A DNA stretch of 64,000 nucleotides from Varanus komodoensis (lineage: Eukaryota; Chordata; Lepidosauria; Squamata; Varanidae): assembly GCF_004798865.1 (NCBI RefSeq), contig NW_025336087.1, positions 13,622,686 through 13,686,685 on the forward strand. The letters run 5' to 3'. Under the pieces are notes generated by a model. It was given only the letters and a program-made list of their open reading frames with translations, was not told the DNA's origin and searched no databases. Each line of letters starts with the position of its first letter. Position 1 is the stretch's first letter. The position numbers and the translations under genes are program-made. Positions 1 through 17,190 of this stretch are shown here, one piece after another.

Positions 1-503
1 GAAAGCAGTAAATGCTCAAAGGGAGGAAAACTGCAGGAAAAGTATTATGATTTAATGCAAATTATTTTGGGGGCTGGAGTGGCTAGGAAGAGCTGCAGAG
101 ATGCATGTACACTTGGGTGGGGGAAGACAGGAAGCCCACATCAAAACCTTGGCAAACAAGACTGCGAAGGTCCATAGGAAGCAACAGAGAAGAGATTTAA
201 CTTGCCAGGGCCTGCTGGAATGTGTGGCAAGACAAGGAAGAACAGGTAGCAAGGGACTATTGCCATGGAAACCATACGACTCTCTAGCTGGTGTATCCAG
301 GCAAAAATCTGCCCGATGGAAACTGCACAGGATTGCTTGTCATGATGTGTGAACTCACCCATTGTACAGGTTAGCATTCTGTATTCTTTTCTGCATATTA
401 ACTTGTATGTGGCAATAAATCTTCCATCCAACTACAAAAAAGGATAAATATTGAAAGGATAAGCTGTCTTCCACTTCCAGTGTTTTTCTATAAGCACTGT
501 ATT
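1..503. other. Unassigned sequence left of the BovB insertion
   Basis: No coding exon or repeat family is recognisable here. Short open frames occur on both strands but resemble nothing known to me. An AATAAA lies near 414-419 on the plus strand, which could be the end of an unrecognised transcript or element, but nothing else supports that. Confidence 0.3.
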
Positions 504-893
504 TACTGCTTTTCCCCTTCATGGATCACTGCCATGTCATGGCGAAGGGGCTTGCGTAGCTCAATGAAGCTATGAGCTATGCTGTGCAGGGCCACCCAAG
601 GACAGGTCATAGCAGAGAGCTGTGACAAAACGTGATCCACTGGCGAAGGAAATGGCAACCCACTCCAGTACCATTGCCATGAAAACCACATGAACAGTAC
701 CAAAAGGCAAAAAGATATGACAGTGGAAGATGAGCCCCTCAGGTTGGAAGGTGTCCAATATGCTACTGGGGAAGAGCAGAGCGCTAGTACTAGTAGCGCC
801 AGAAAGCATGAAGCGACTGGGTCAAAGCCGAAAGGACACTCAGTTGCAGATGTATCTGGTGGTGAAAGGAGTGTCCGATGTAAAGATCTATAC

Positions 894-3800
894 TCCATAG
901 GAACCTGGAATGTAAGATCCATGAATCAAGGCAAGCTGGATGTGGTCAAATGAGAGATGACAAGACTGAACATCGACATCTTAGGAATCAGTGAACTAAA
1001 ATGGACAGGAATGGGTGAATTTAATTCAGATGACCATCAGGTATACTACTGTGGGCAAGAATCCCTCAGAAGAAATGGAGTAGCCTTCATAGTCAATAAA
1101 AGAGTAGGAAAAGCAGTACTGGGGCACAATCTCCAAAATGACAGAATGATCATGGCAAACCATTCAACATCACCGTAGTCCAAGTCTATGTCCCAGCCAC
1201 TGGTGCTTAAGAGGCAGAAGTTGACTGGTTCTATGAAGGCCTACAACACCTAGAATTAACACCAAAAAACAATGTCCTTCATGGGGGACTGGAATACTAA
1301 AGTAGGAAGCCAAAAGGTAACCAGAATAACAGGCAAGTTTGGCCTTGGAGTACAAAATGAAGCAGGGCACAGGCTGATAGAATTTTGTCAAGAGAATATG
1401 ATGGTCAAAGCAAACACTCTTTTCCAATGACCCAAGAGACGACTCTACACATGGACATCACCAGACGGTCAACACAGAAATCAGATTGACTATGTGCTCT
1501 GCATCCAAAGATGGTGCAGCTCTATACCAGGGGTCCTCAAACTTTTTCAATAGGGGGCCAGTTGAAGTGCAGCAGCTACACACATGGGCTGGTGAGGGAG
1601 GGGCCTGGGCACGTGGGCCGGTGAGGCATTGTCGGGCGTGCGAGGTGGCGGCAAGTGCACGTGGCGGCAGCTCACTTGCTGGGAGATCTCCCAGTGAGTC
1701 CAAAACCATCTCTGAGCGAGCAAGCCACCACCTCCAGCCCGTGCTGCAAGGCAGCGGCAAGTGTGTGGGGGAGACAGGCGGCGGCTTGCTCACTCGGAGA
1801 TGGTTTTGGACTTGTTGGGAGATCTGCCAGCGGGTCCAAAACTATCTCTGAGCGAGTAAGTCACTGCCCCCAGCCTGCGCAGCAAGCACGGGCGAAGGAG
1901 TGGGTCGGATGAATGGGCATGGCAGGCTAGATCCGTCCCGTGGGCTGTAGTTTGAGGACCCATGCTCTATACAGTCAGTAAAAACGACGAGCTGACTGTG
2001 GCTCAGATCATGAGCTTCTTGTTGCAAAATTTAGGCTTAAGTTGAAGAAAGTAGGGAAAAGCACTTTGACCTAAATCATATCCCTGATGAATATACAGTA
2101 GAGGTAACAAACAGATCTAAGGAATTAGATCTGATAGAGTGCCTGAAGAACTATGGACGGAGGTTTGCAACATCGTACAAGAGGTAGCAACTAAAACCAT
2201 CCCAAAGAAAAAGAAATGCAAGAAAGCAAAATGGCTGTCTGAGGAAGCTTTACAAATAGCTGAGGAAAGAAGGGAAGCGAAAGGCAAGGGAGAAAGATAC
2301 ACCCAATTGAATGCAGAATTCCAGAGAATAGCTAGAAGAGATAAGAATGCCTTCTTAAATGAACAGTGCAAAGAAGTAGAAAACAATAGATTAGGGAGGA
2401 CCAGAGATCTCAAGAAAATTGGAGATATGAAGGGAACGTTTCATGCAAAGATGGGCATGATAAAGGACCAAAATGGCAGGGACCTAACAGAGGCAGAAGA
2501 GATTAAGAAGAGGTAGCAAGATTACTTAGAACTATACAAGAAAGAGCTTAACGTCCCTGATAACCACGATGGGGTGGTCACTGACCTCGAGCCAGACATC
2601 CTGAAATGTGAAGTCAAATGGGCCTTAGGAAGTCTGAGCAACAACAAAGCTAGTGGAGGTGACAGTATTCCAGCTGAGCTATTCAAAATCTTAAAAGACG
2701 ATGCAGTAAAAGTGCTATACTCAATATGCCAGCAAATTTAGAAAACTCAACAGTGGCCACAGGATTGGTAAAGGTCAGTTTACATTCCAATTCCAAAGGA
2801 GGACTATGCCAAAGAATGTTCAAACTACCGCACCATTGCACTCATTTCACATGCTGGCAAAGTTATGCTCAAAATCCTACAAGCTAGGCTCCAGCAGAAT
2901 GTGGACCGAGAACTACCAGAAGTACAGGCAGGATTTCGAAGAGGGAGAGGAACTAGAGATCAAATTGCCAACATACGCTGGATCATGGAGAAAGCTAGGA
3001 AGTTCCAGAAAAACATCTACTTCTGCTTCATTGACTATGCTAAAGCCTTTGATTGTGTGAATCACAACAAATTGTGGCAAGTTCTTAAAGAGATGGGAGT
3101 ACCAGACCATCTTATTTGTCTCTTGAGAAACCTATATGTGGGTCAAGAAGCAACAGTGAGAACTAGACACGGAACCACTGATTGGTTCAAAATTGAGAAA
3201 GGAGTTCGGCAAGGCTGTTGCCCTACCTGTTTAACTTATATGCAGAGCACATCATGAGAAAGGAGGGGCTCGATGAATCACCAGTTGGAATTAAGATTGC
3301 TGGGAGAAATAACAACCTCAGATATGCAGATGATACCAATGGCAGAAAGTGAAGAGGAACTAAAGAGCCTCTTGATGCTGGTGAAGGAGGAGAGTACAAA
3401 AGTTGGCTTGAAACTCAACATTAAGAAAACTAAGATCATGGCATCTGGTTCTATCACTTCCTAGCAAATACATGGGGAAGATATGGAGGTAGTGACAAAT
3501 TTTGGTTTCCTGGCTCCAAGATCACCACAGATGGGGACTGCAGCCAAGAAATTAAAAATGCTTGCTCCTTGGGAGGAAAGCTATGGCAAATCTAGACAGC
3601 ATACTAAAAAGCAGAGACATCGCCCTGCCAACAAAAGTGCGTATAGTGAAGGCTATGGTTTTCCCAGTTGCAGTGTATGGCTGTGAAAGTTGGACCATAA
3701 GGAAGGCTGAGCGCCAAAGAATTGAAGCCTTTGAATTGTGGTGCTGGAGGAGACTCCTGCGAGTCCCTTGGACCACAAGGCGATAAACCCTGACTGCTCT

Positions 3801-4058
3801 TTAGAAGGCCAGATCCTGAAGGTGAAACTCAAATACTTTGGCCACCTAATGAGAAGGAAGGACTCCCTGGAGAAGAACCTAACGCTGGGAACAATTGATG
3901 GCAAAAGAAGAGGACAGCAGAGAATGAGGTGGCTAGATGGAGTCACTGAAGCAGTTGGCATGAGCTTAAGTGGACACCGGGGGATGGTGGAGGACAGGAA
4001 TGCCTGGAGGAATGTTGTCCATGGGGTCGTGATGGGTCAGACACAACTTCGCAACTAA
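894..4058 (+). pseudogene. BovB ORF2 remains (APE endonuclease plus reverse transcriptase)
   Basis: In a live element this protein nicks target DNA with its apurinic-type endonuclease and copies the element RNA into DNA at the nick. The endonuclease part reads TWNVRSMNQGKLDVVK, then a TGA at 951-953, then EMTRLNIDILGISELKWTG from 957. The frame is interrupted by the hAT insertion at 1528-1964 and resumes after it. The reverse transcriptase runs from about 2640 to 3480, with the FIDYAKAFD catalytic block, GVRQGC near 3200-3225 and the RYADDT block. Frame shifts separate GVRQGC from RYADDT and recur after about 3460. The carboxy end, with RRLLRVPWTTRR near 3745-3785, matches the second BovB tail at 50.8 kb. 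It is a LINE pseudogene and not a host gene. Confidence 0.88.
1528..1964. mobile_element. Non-autonomous hAT (Charlie-like) MITE inside the BovB element
   Basis: The ends are CAGGGGTCCTCAAAC at 1528-1542 and its near-perfect inverse GTTTGAGGACCCATG at 1950-1964 (14 of 15 bases pair). An exact 8-bp duplication, CTCTATAC, flanks it at 1520-1527 and 1965-1972, the signature of hAT transposition. The interior is GC-rich, about 437 bp with the ends, and contains imperfect internal copies of a segment near 1680-1710 and 1810-1850. There is no transposase, so it must have been moved in trans. Excising the element with one duplication copy restores BovB coding continuity, which proves the insertion order. 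Confidence 0.93.
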
Positions 4059-4075
4059 CAACAAAATACTGCTTT

Positions 4076-5254
4076 CAAATACAATCAGTTCTCCAAACTT
4101 GGATTAAGTTATCTATATCCATTTTTATGAGGAAACTGAATTTGTTAGTACCGCCAAAATCTTTCTGTAGCTTGCCCATGCCAAGTTTTAAACTAAGTTT
4201 TGTCTGTGTGCCAGGGTCAAGTTTTTGGACAACAACTAACATTTGTCCTGAAAAATGAAGATCAATTCTGCTAAGGTATAGAAACATGAGAGAACACTTA
4301 CTTAGCTATAACAGATATTTACTACTGTTAATCACAATCACTATTAGCTTCTATCATGTTTAATGCAGTCTGTAGGCACAAGCAGAGTTATGGGATTTTT
4401 TCCCCTCCATAGTGTAGTGAATCTCTCCAAATACATAGAACTGTTGCAAACTTGTGCTCTGTAATGGAATGTAACTATTTCTGCTCAATGATCCACTTGC
4501 TAGATTGTGCACTCTTCACTGTTGCTTTCTTGACAATTAACTCAAACTGGTCAACACTGATTTGAATGTAAAATCAAGATGAAAGCCAAACTAGACAAGT
4601 TTCACATGACAGTTGCATCATTTACATTGACAGCAGAGAAAAAATAATGTACACATTTTTAAAAAGTAAAGCAGCATGGAAACCACTATGGCAATGAGAA
4701 AATGCCTCAAAATTAACTAGTGTAATCTTTAAAATATATATATACACACACACACACACAACTTGTGGGACTCTTCAAACTCCTGAATATTTTGATAAGG
4801 TAATCAATTTCTCTTCTGCACTCAAACTACATTTAGTGGTCACTTCTGGTAAAATCAGATCATAGTTTAATACAGTACTGTTGCATTCATGTGAATATAG
4901 AATTTAAGAGTGAAAGTCAGGGACAAACATAAAGATGTCAGCCTTCTGAGCTAACAAAAAGGGATACCGAACTGGCATTCAAACTGAGCATCCTATGAAA
5001 ATATAGTTACAATTATATGTAAACCATCTGGACTAGTTTTTAACTACAGTCAATCAAATGCCTTGTGATTTTAAGCACACTTCATTTTCAACTCTGCTTC
5101 CACCAAGTAAGCTAGTATAAATATCTAACAGTAGTAATCAATTTAAGAGCTTTGAGCAATAGTATGTATTATGGTGCTTTGTTAACCAAGGCTCTAAATC
5201 CATTTCATATGGTGCTCCCATTTTTACCTAAGTACAAAATACGACTTAAAGTAT
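4076..5254. other. Intergenic, 3' side of BTF3
   Basis: AT-rich sequence with no open frame of note and no repeat family I recognise, apart from a TA/CA microsatellite at about 4733-4761. It lies downstream of the BTF3 polyadenylation signal. Confidence 0.5.
4733..4761. repeat. (TA)n(CA)n microsatellite
   Basis: A TA run passes directly into a CA run of about nine units. Simple dinucleotide repeat. Confidence 0.9.
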
Positions 5255-5493
5255 TTGCCTAAACATTTAGTCTTTATTAGCATTTTGACTTAATACTTTT
5301 CAATTTTGTGTACATCCAACCCAACTGCAATTAAAGGCTCCGTGCATTAGCAATAACTGAAGAGAGCTGCAATTTGAGGGCATTTTCAAATATTACAGAT
5401 CTTAGGACAAGATCAGTACAAAAATGTAACAAATAAGTCACAATAGAAAATAGCAGCTCCATAGAATTTTCAAGTTTTACTTAAAGTGACAGT
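5255..5493 (-). other. BTF3: BTF3 3' untranslated region (predicted)
   Basis: Sequence between the stop codon at 5494-5496 and the predicted cleavage site some 15-25 bases past the AATAAA at 5273-5278. The right limit is certain and the left limit is inferred. Confidence 0.6.
5273..5278 (-). promoter_or_regulatory. BTF3: BTF3 polyadenylation signal AATAAA
   Basis: The minus strand reads AATAAA here, about 215 bases beyond the BTF3 stop codon. It gives a short 3' untranslated region ending near 5255, in line with the short 3' UTRs usual for this gene. It is the first canonical signal downstream of the stop that fits. Confidence 0.7.
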
Positions 5494-11826
<6,333 letters not shown>

Positions 11827-12160
11827 CTAAGAAAATAAAAGAGTCGATTAGGTCGACAGCGTGATGGCGCCTCAAAGCTTCCCTGCTCCCCTGGGCCTGG
11901 AGGACTGAGGCGAACCTAAACGTGACGCGACCCGACCCATGAGGAACTGCACGTTCCTCAGCCAAGGCGGCAACCTCCACCCCTTGCGGGCTGTTCCTCT
12001 GGAGAGTCACAAGCCCAGACTCCAGGCCCAGAACAGGAGAAAAAAATCCAGCACGACGTCCTTGAGACACCGGCGGCGTGGAGGGCGGAATCAGCCGGAA
12101 CCTGGTGGCAGGCACCGGGGTTCCCTCGAAGGTGAGGTCCGAGACTTCTTTCCGACTCAC

Positions 12161-12268
12161 AGGCCCAAGGTTTCTGCCAGAACGAACACCCCGCCGCTAC
12201 GGCAGACGACTATCCTCCCTCCCGCCTTCCCTGAGTAGCCTCTTTATACCTTCTCGGGAGGAAAGACC
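12161..12268 (-). other. BTF3: BTF3 non-coding first exon (predicted)
   Basis: A strong donor, GTGAGT, lies at 12155-12160 on the minus strand, and the acceptor of the ATG exon is 334 bases downstream. The predicted exon contains no ATG in any frame, so the message would start translation at the ATG exon. A pyrimidine run, TCTTTCCTCCC on the minus strand at about 12256-12268, is a plausible transcription start of the 5'-TOP kind used by ribosome-linked genes. The left edge is supported by the splice signal and the right edge is inference. Confidence 0.5.
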
Positions 12269-12440
12269 CCGATCTGGGCAGGTCAAGAAGCAGGAGAATG
12301 CGGGAACTATAGCGCAGAGCCTGGCGGGAGCGTGCGAAAGGATCCAAGATGGCGGACGAAAAGGAAAACAGGCAGCGGTGACGCTATGACGCAGGGTGAC
12401 GTAGTTTGCGCGCGCGTTGCCCTCCCGGTTGCTGCCTTCT

Positions 12441-12460
12441 CGCGCATGCGGCGCATGCGT
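12441..12460. promoter_or_regulatory. Tandem NRF1-type sites
   Basis: Two back-to-back GCGCATGCG-like palindromes sit within 20 bases, about 180 bases upstream of the predicted BTF3 start. NRF1 binds this motif in many growth and translation gene promoters. Confidence 0.65.
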
Positions 12461-12511
12461 AGTCTCTTTCGCTGTGGTGCGTGATGGTTAGTTCGCGTTT
12501 GCAAAGCGGGT

Positions 12512-12760
12512 GGTACCGGAGATTGGTTGGTTGGTTGCATTTATATACCACCCCAATCTCTGGGCGGTTTACAAACATTAAAACCCCAAATACAGTATCC
12601 AATCCTAAGCAAATAGATTGGCTACACCACAACTGAGTATAAAATAAAATAACTTGATTAAAATGAATTAAATGAATAAATATATACAATTAAAATTAAT
12701 TAACTTTAAAATATTGGTTAAATAAAAAGGTCGTGCTGGTAGTGCGTGAGTTCTAAGAGC
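12512..12760 (-). mobile_element. L2/CR1-type LINE 3' tail fragment
   Basis: The minus strand carries the tail 'gtaaaccgcccagagattgg' followed by 'ggtggtatataaatg' and a (CAAC)n-like end at about 12518-12537. The rest is AT-rich 3' untranslated sequence. It lies directly behind the BTF3 promoter. Confidence 0.6.
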
Positions 12761-14360
12761 AAAACATTCAGGGCTCAATCCTACGTATGCTGTGAGTTAC
12801 AAGACATTTGGCGTCTTCTTCCAAATGCTTGCACTCTGAGTGAAGGCTTCACTCCATTTCCTTCCCCAAAATTCCTAGTTTGGTACCCAAAAGTTGTAAG
12901 AGTGGGTGCCACCCAGACAAAGCGACCTGAAGAGTACATTGCAGAGGAACTGTGCCATCTCCCCACAAGCCACTTAGCTGACCTCCAAAGCTTGAAAGTT
13001 CCCCATCAGTTGCTGTATTTCCAAAGCAAGACACAACTGACAGAGATGTGGAGATGCAAATAAAGATGAAGGAATCATGATGTGCAAGAGTAAGCATCCT
13101 GAACAAGTCTTTCTGGGAAAGAAATAACATTCTCCCATTGCAACAGCAATAAAAACGAGACCAGACTGGACAATGGGAAAACAAAAACCCACAGGGATAT
13201 TAAGTGAATTCATGAGTCTATGTAGCTCTGTACTGCCTACTACACTGAATGGCAGGGACTTTTCAGGAGAACTTACCAAGCCCTGCCTGGAAATGCCACT
13301 CATGAAACCTGGGATGTTGTGCATTCCATTGTAGGTGCATTCTCATCAGTCAGAATCGTACTGGTATTAGCAGAAAGCAAAAAAATGCTTCTTTTGATTT
13401 TGGAACTTTCCATCACTATCAAGAGTTTGAGCATACTTCTGATTCCACAACTTTCAGAGAGAAATTGCAATAAAATAAAGCAAAAACCCTTTATAAAGTC
13501 AAAGCTGTGAACAGGGGCAAAATTCCATGGATGGCTTCCTATTGACTTGAACTTTGTCTCTGTATTTAAGAGCTTTGCTGGAAATTGAAACCTTATTACT
13601 AGGGTAAATGTTGAAGTGCAGGTGGTAATCATGACAGTCCCTATATGTATGCCCTTCCTAACTGTATCTAATTTGAAGAAATTTAATTTGAGACCTGCAT
13701 ACAAAACAGCTGTTCTGCCACTGAGCAACAGCCCCATAAGTCAGGAGGTTCTGGGCAGAGGCAGTGTCAGGGAGAAGGTCCATTAGGGCTGGAGCCCTGA
13801 ATTTCTGCAAAGTCATTGGCCTCCTCATCCAGCTGCCCATGAGCACCTGCTGAATACTGGTACAGGGACCTTGCTGTTCTGCCCTATACCATTGATTTGA
13901 TCCCCTGCATTAACTGGCTTTTTGCTCACAGATGTTTCACCTCCTGCACCCCTAATCTGTCTGCCTTTCAGTTTTTTTCTGAAATCAAATGTCCTTCTCT
14001 CCTGTGTTCAAACAATCTTTCTTACAAATAGAGAAATCCTTAGAAGAAAGTCCTTTGGAGATACACAGGGAAATTTTAGAGCGTATGTAAAGTAGCAAAT
14101 GCAAATTTGTGCATGTTTTCCTGTTTTGTCCTGTGCACCTGTTCCCTGGAATGTTTAGGTACCTATCACCCCACCAGATCTGGGGATGTTCTTGTCATTT
14201 TCTCTCCTGCATGCCAGATGTGGCTTAGTCACGAAGGCTGATGGCAATGCTTACAGGTGTAGCATTCCTTAGCATTTAGGTTTGGTCCTGCCAGCTTTAC
14301 AGCATCAGAGTCTCTTTCATTATTGGTAGCACTTACTGAAGCTGGTCAAACAAATTGACC
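12761..14360. other. Intergenic, nothing recognised
   Basis: No host exon is supported. Overlapping open frames of up to 145 codons at 13300-13737 (minus) have no known motif. A weak tRNA-SINE-like remnant may lie near 13690-13760 (the plus strand reads ctgttctgccactgagcaac). Confidence 0.4.
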
Positions 14361-14361
14361 C

Positions 14362-15125
14362 ATGATTCATGTATCACTAGAAGCTCAGGTGACGGCGGTG
14401 GCGAGGAGCACCTTCCTTCAGCTTCAGCTGATCCATCAGCTGCGTCCCTTCCTGGAGAACGACTGCCTGGTGACAGTGACACACACATTGGTAACTTCCC
14501 GATTAGATTTCTGTAACATGCTCTACGTGGGGCTACCCTTGAAGATGGTCCAGATACTTCAGTTGGTGCAGAATAGAGCTGCCAGGTTGCTGACGGGGAC
14601 TGGGTGTTGTCCTCATATAACCCCAGTTCTCCATCAGCTCCACTGGCTCCTGATTGAAGTCCGGGCCCAATTCAAGGTGTTGGTTATGACCTATAAAGCC
14701 CTCAACGATTTGGGACCTGGGTATCTAAAGGAACGCTTGCGTCCATATATGCCCTCCCACCCCTTGAGATCGGCAGCAGATGCCCTTCTCCAGGAACCCT
14801 CCGTGAATGATATTACGAGGGTGAGTACTCGGAGGAGGGCCTTCTCTGCGGTGGCTCCCCATCTATGGAATGTGCTCCCTAGAGAGGTCTGCCTGGTGCC
14901 ACGTCATTTGTTTTTCGGCACCAGGCTAAGATCTTTTTATTTAAAACTTATTTTGATTGTTAATTTATTGTATTTATAGGATTTTAAAATTTTTAAGCCG
15001 AGATGTCACCGGGGTTTTTAATTTAATTGTATAATTGTTTATATGTTTTATTCATGTTGTGAGCCGCCCCAAGGCTTTGTTGTGATGGGGGCGGCATAGA
15101 AGTGTTTAAATAAATAAATAAATGT
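14362..15125 (+). mobile_element. L2/CR1-superfamily LINE 3' end with open RT tail
   Basis: An uninterrupted 205-codon frame at 14362-14979 encodes the carboxy end of a LINE reverse transcriptase: LQLVQNRAARLLTGTG, HITPVLHQLHWL, FKVLVMTYKALNDLGPGYL and RRRAFSAVAPHLWNVLP. It is followed by a 3' tail with gtgagccgccccaaggc and gggggcggcatagaag and an (AAAT)n end near 15108-15122. It is 5'-truncated. The open frame makes it one of the younger LINE pieces here. It is not a host gene. Confidence 0.88.
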
Positions 15126-17035
15126 ATATAAATATTTTTATTCTGAATAAATATGATATGTAGGGGTTTACATAAGCAGGAATGAAATAGGTAATTGTCC
15201 CAGAAGAAGAATTGTCCCTTTCTGCCTTATCACTTAATTGCTGTCTATACCTGTTGCATCTATGAATCTTAGTCAACAAAACCATTTTTGTCTATTGGGC
15301 ACCTCAGTGTCTCTTTCGGCAAGGCATTGCCTAATTTGGCTAATTGCTTATAGTGAATGCTGTTAACACTTCCTTCAGACATCTGTTTTGGCAATATCCA
15401 CTAGTTTCTCTTGGAAGGGAGCATATTAGATACATTTTGCACAGTCTTTAATACACACTGGTGTACAAACACTTTTAAATGACTTACCTGCTTCATGGAA
15501 ATTAAGAAATGGTCAACATGTAAGTATTCTCCATGCCCTTTCGGCAGATAAAAGACTGCTAGTACAACACTGGAAGTATAAACACTCTCCCTCTATAATG
15601 TGAAGGACTGAGGCCTTTATGATACTTTCTACACTTTAACACTTTCATATGCCAGCATTCAAATGACTGGCATATGGATGCTACCTTCACGTAGATGCTT
15701 ATTTGAACGCCCTATTCCAATATCTGGTCTGCTTTTGTTGAAACCCATGTCTAATTGCTATATATTTTCATATACATGCATTTCATATATCTTCATTGCT
15801 ATTGATATACACATACTGAAGTATAAACACTGACAATTTAAAATGAGGTCTGGGGCCATTTTTACTCCCTGAATTGCAGGTTCCCCACCCCCCATGCAGG
15901 TGCGCGTGCACACACACACACACACAAGTCAATAGGATCTGGGCTTTAGAGGGCATACTGGTATATTTGTCATTTCCATAGGAGGGAGCAGCACCCTTCC
16001 ACTTTGTTTAAACCATTTCCACGACTTGTTGAATGTCGCAACTAGGAATCTAGTGACTGGCCTTGCTTTTTTCTCCTCCATCCTAATCCTCTTTTTGCTT
16101 TGTGTATTTTAGATTGTATGCCTGATGGCAGGGACTGTTATTTCCTATCTTCATTAGCCATACTGGAAAGCTTTTTGACTGAATAGGAAGATAAAAATAC
16201 TATAATCATGGAACATAATCAGATTGTAGTATTATGGAAGTAAGTGGACAGACATGTGGAAGTGCTTCCCACTGGAAGCTGCAGGCCTTTCTTCTGAGTC
16301 AATATCAATAAGATCATGTTGCAAATACTGTGTATGGGAAAAGCTATTCTGATTCCATGTGACCCCTGTCAATCTCCATAAATCATGCTTGCATAGTTTA
16401 AGATCAACTGTATCTCTGGAAGACATACAGTTCTTGGATTCTTTTTTTTTCTCTTACTTTAACCAAACAGAGAGAAGCTTCTCACTTCTTTTCATATTTT
16501 AGCTGATCCTTAGTTATGCCTAGCTGCTGTGTGTTTCCAAACCCATGAGTTACTTTATGTGATGCAAAAGAGGAAGGTAAAGGAATGAAGGAAGCAGTGA
16601 AACCCGAGACCCTGTTGTCCAAAGGCCTTGCCATCATCTTGCAGGAGCATGCAAGAGGCTTCTGGAGAGACTTCCAGGTCACACGTCCTGTTCCGGGGTT
16701 CAGTCCATCATGACTCAAAGCAGGGCCTTTAGTATTGTGCTGCCCACCCTCTTGATCTGCACACCGCTGTCAGTTGTCAGGTGCCAGTCCTTTCAGGGTC
16801 TTGGCACTTAATGGAAACAAACACTTTCCAGCAGGTACTCCCAGGAAGCCAATTTTATCTTCACCATGAACATTTGTTTTGGTGCATCAGTTAGACATTT
16901 CTTTAAGCTATTCATAAATATGGTTGAATAAATAAAATGTTCTGTACTTTGCAATATTCAAAAACAGAGTTAAACCTTCCCTATCCTGATGCCAATTGCA
17001 GTACTGATTGGCAGTAATGCAGTTTGGTCATTTAA
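15126..17035. other. Intergenic with small repeats
   Basis: Mostly unassigned sequence. A CA microsatellite lies at about 15908-15926. A probable L2-type 3' tail in plus orientation lies near 16105-16225 ('gattgtatgcctgatggcag' followed by an AT-rich end). No host exon is seen. Confidence 0.45.
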
Positions 17036-17044
17036 AATGACCGT

Positions 17045-17190
17045 ATAGTCTGAAGTGTTTGATCCTGCCTAATCTGGGAAGCTAAGGAGGCTTGGGCCTG
17101 GTTGAAATCAGGATGGGTGACTTGAATGTTGTGAACCACCCAGAGAGCTTTGGCTATGGGTGGTATAGAAAAGTAAAATAATAATACTTC
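17045..17190 (+). mobile_element. 5S-rRNA-headed SINE with L2-type tail
   Basis: The stretch with cctaatctgggaagctaagg, then cttgggcctggtt and caggatgggtgac, follows the internal promoter region of vertebrate 5S rRNA (TGATCTCGGAAGCTAAGC, GGGCCTGGTT, TGGATGGGAGACC). It continues directly into 'gtgaaccacccagagagctt' and 'gggtggtatagaaa', the same 3' tail seen on L2-type LINE pieces at 12512, 58165 and 63480. This head-and-tail structure defines a 5S-derived SINE mobilised by an L2-type LINE. Confidence 0.72.

Larger units (their letters stand above)
513..4066 (+). mobile_element. BovB (RTE clade) non-LTR retrotransposon, near full length, inactive
   Basis: The element is bracketed by a 9-bp target-site duplication, TACTGCTTT, at 504-512 and 4067-4075, so both ends appear to be preserved. 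Inside are the BovB endonuclease start (IGTWNVRSMNQGKLDVVK near 894-950), the reverse transcriptase with FIDYAKAFDCVNHNKLW near 3030-3080 and a YADDT-type motif near 3316-3330, and the BovB tail ending GTCAGACACAACTTCGCAAC before an A-rich end. Removing the 437-bp hAT insertion at 1528-1964 leaves about 3.1 kb, close to the usual BovB length of roughly 3.2 kb. BovB is abundant in squamates and also in ruminants, and is a known case of horizontal transfer. Stops and frame changes show that this copy is dead. Confidence 0.93.
11840..12480 (-). promoter_or_regulatory. BTF3: BTF3 CpG-island promoter
   Basis: GC- and CpG-rich block around the predicted first exon. It contains two adjoining NRF1-type sites at 12441-12460, a YY1-type CAAGATGGCGGA at 12345-12356 in plus orientation, and ATF/CRE-like TGACGCAG and TGACGTAG near 12388-12404. 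This is a typical housekeeping promoter. No divergent coding exon is seen on the plus side. Confidence 0.75.

Noticed and set aside
13300-13737. 145-codon minus frame
   Set aside because: No motif, overlapping unrelated frames, AT/GC-neutral sequence; length is compatible with chance.
14362-14979. 205-codon frame as a host gene
   Set aside because: Its motifs are those of a LINE reverse transcriptase end, followed by that family's tail.
17045-17190. Possible functional 5S rRNA gene
   Set aside because: Only the internal part matches, with many changes, and it is fused to a LINE-type tail. It is a SINE and not an rRNA gene.
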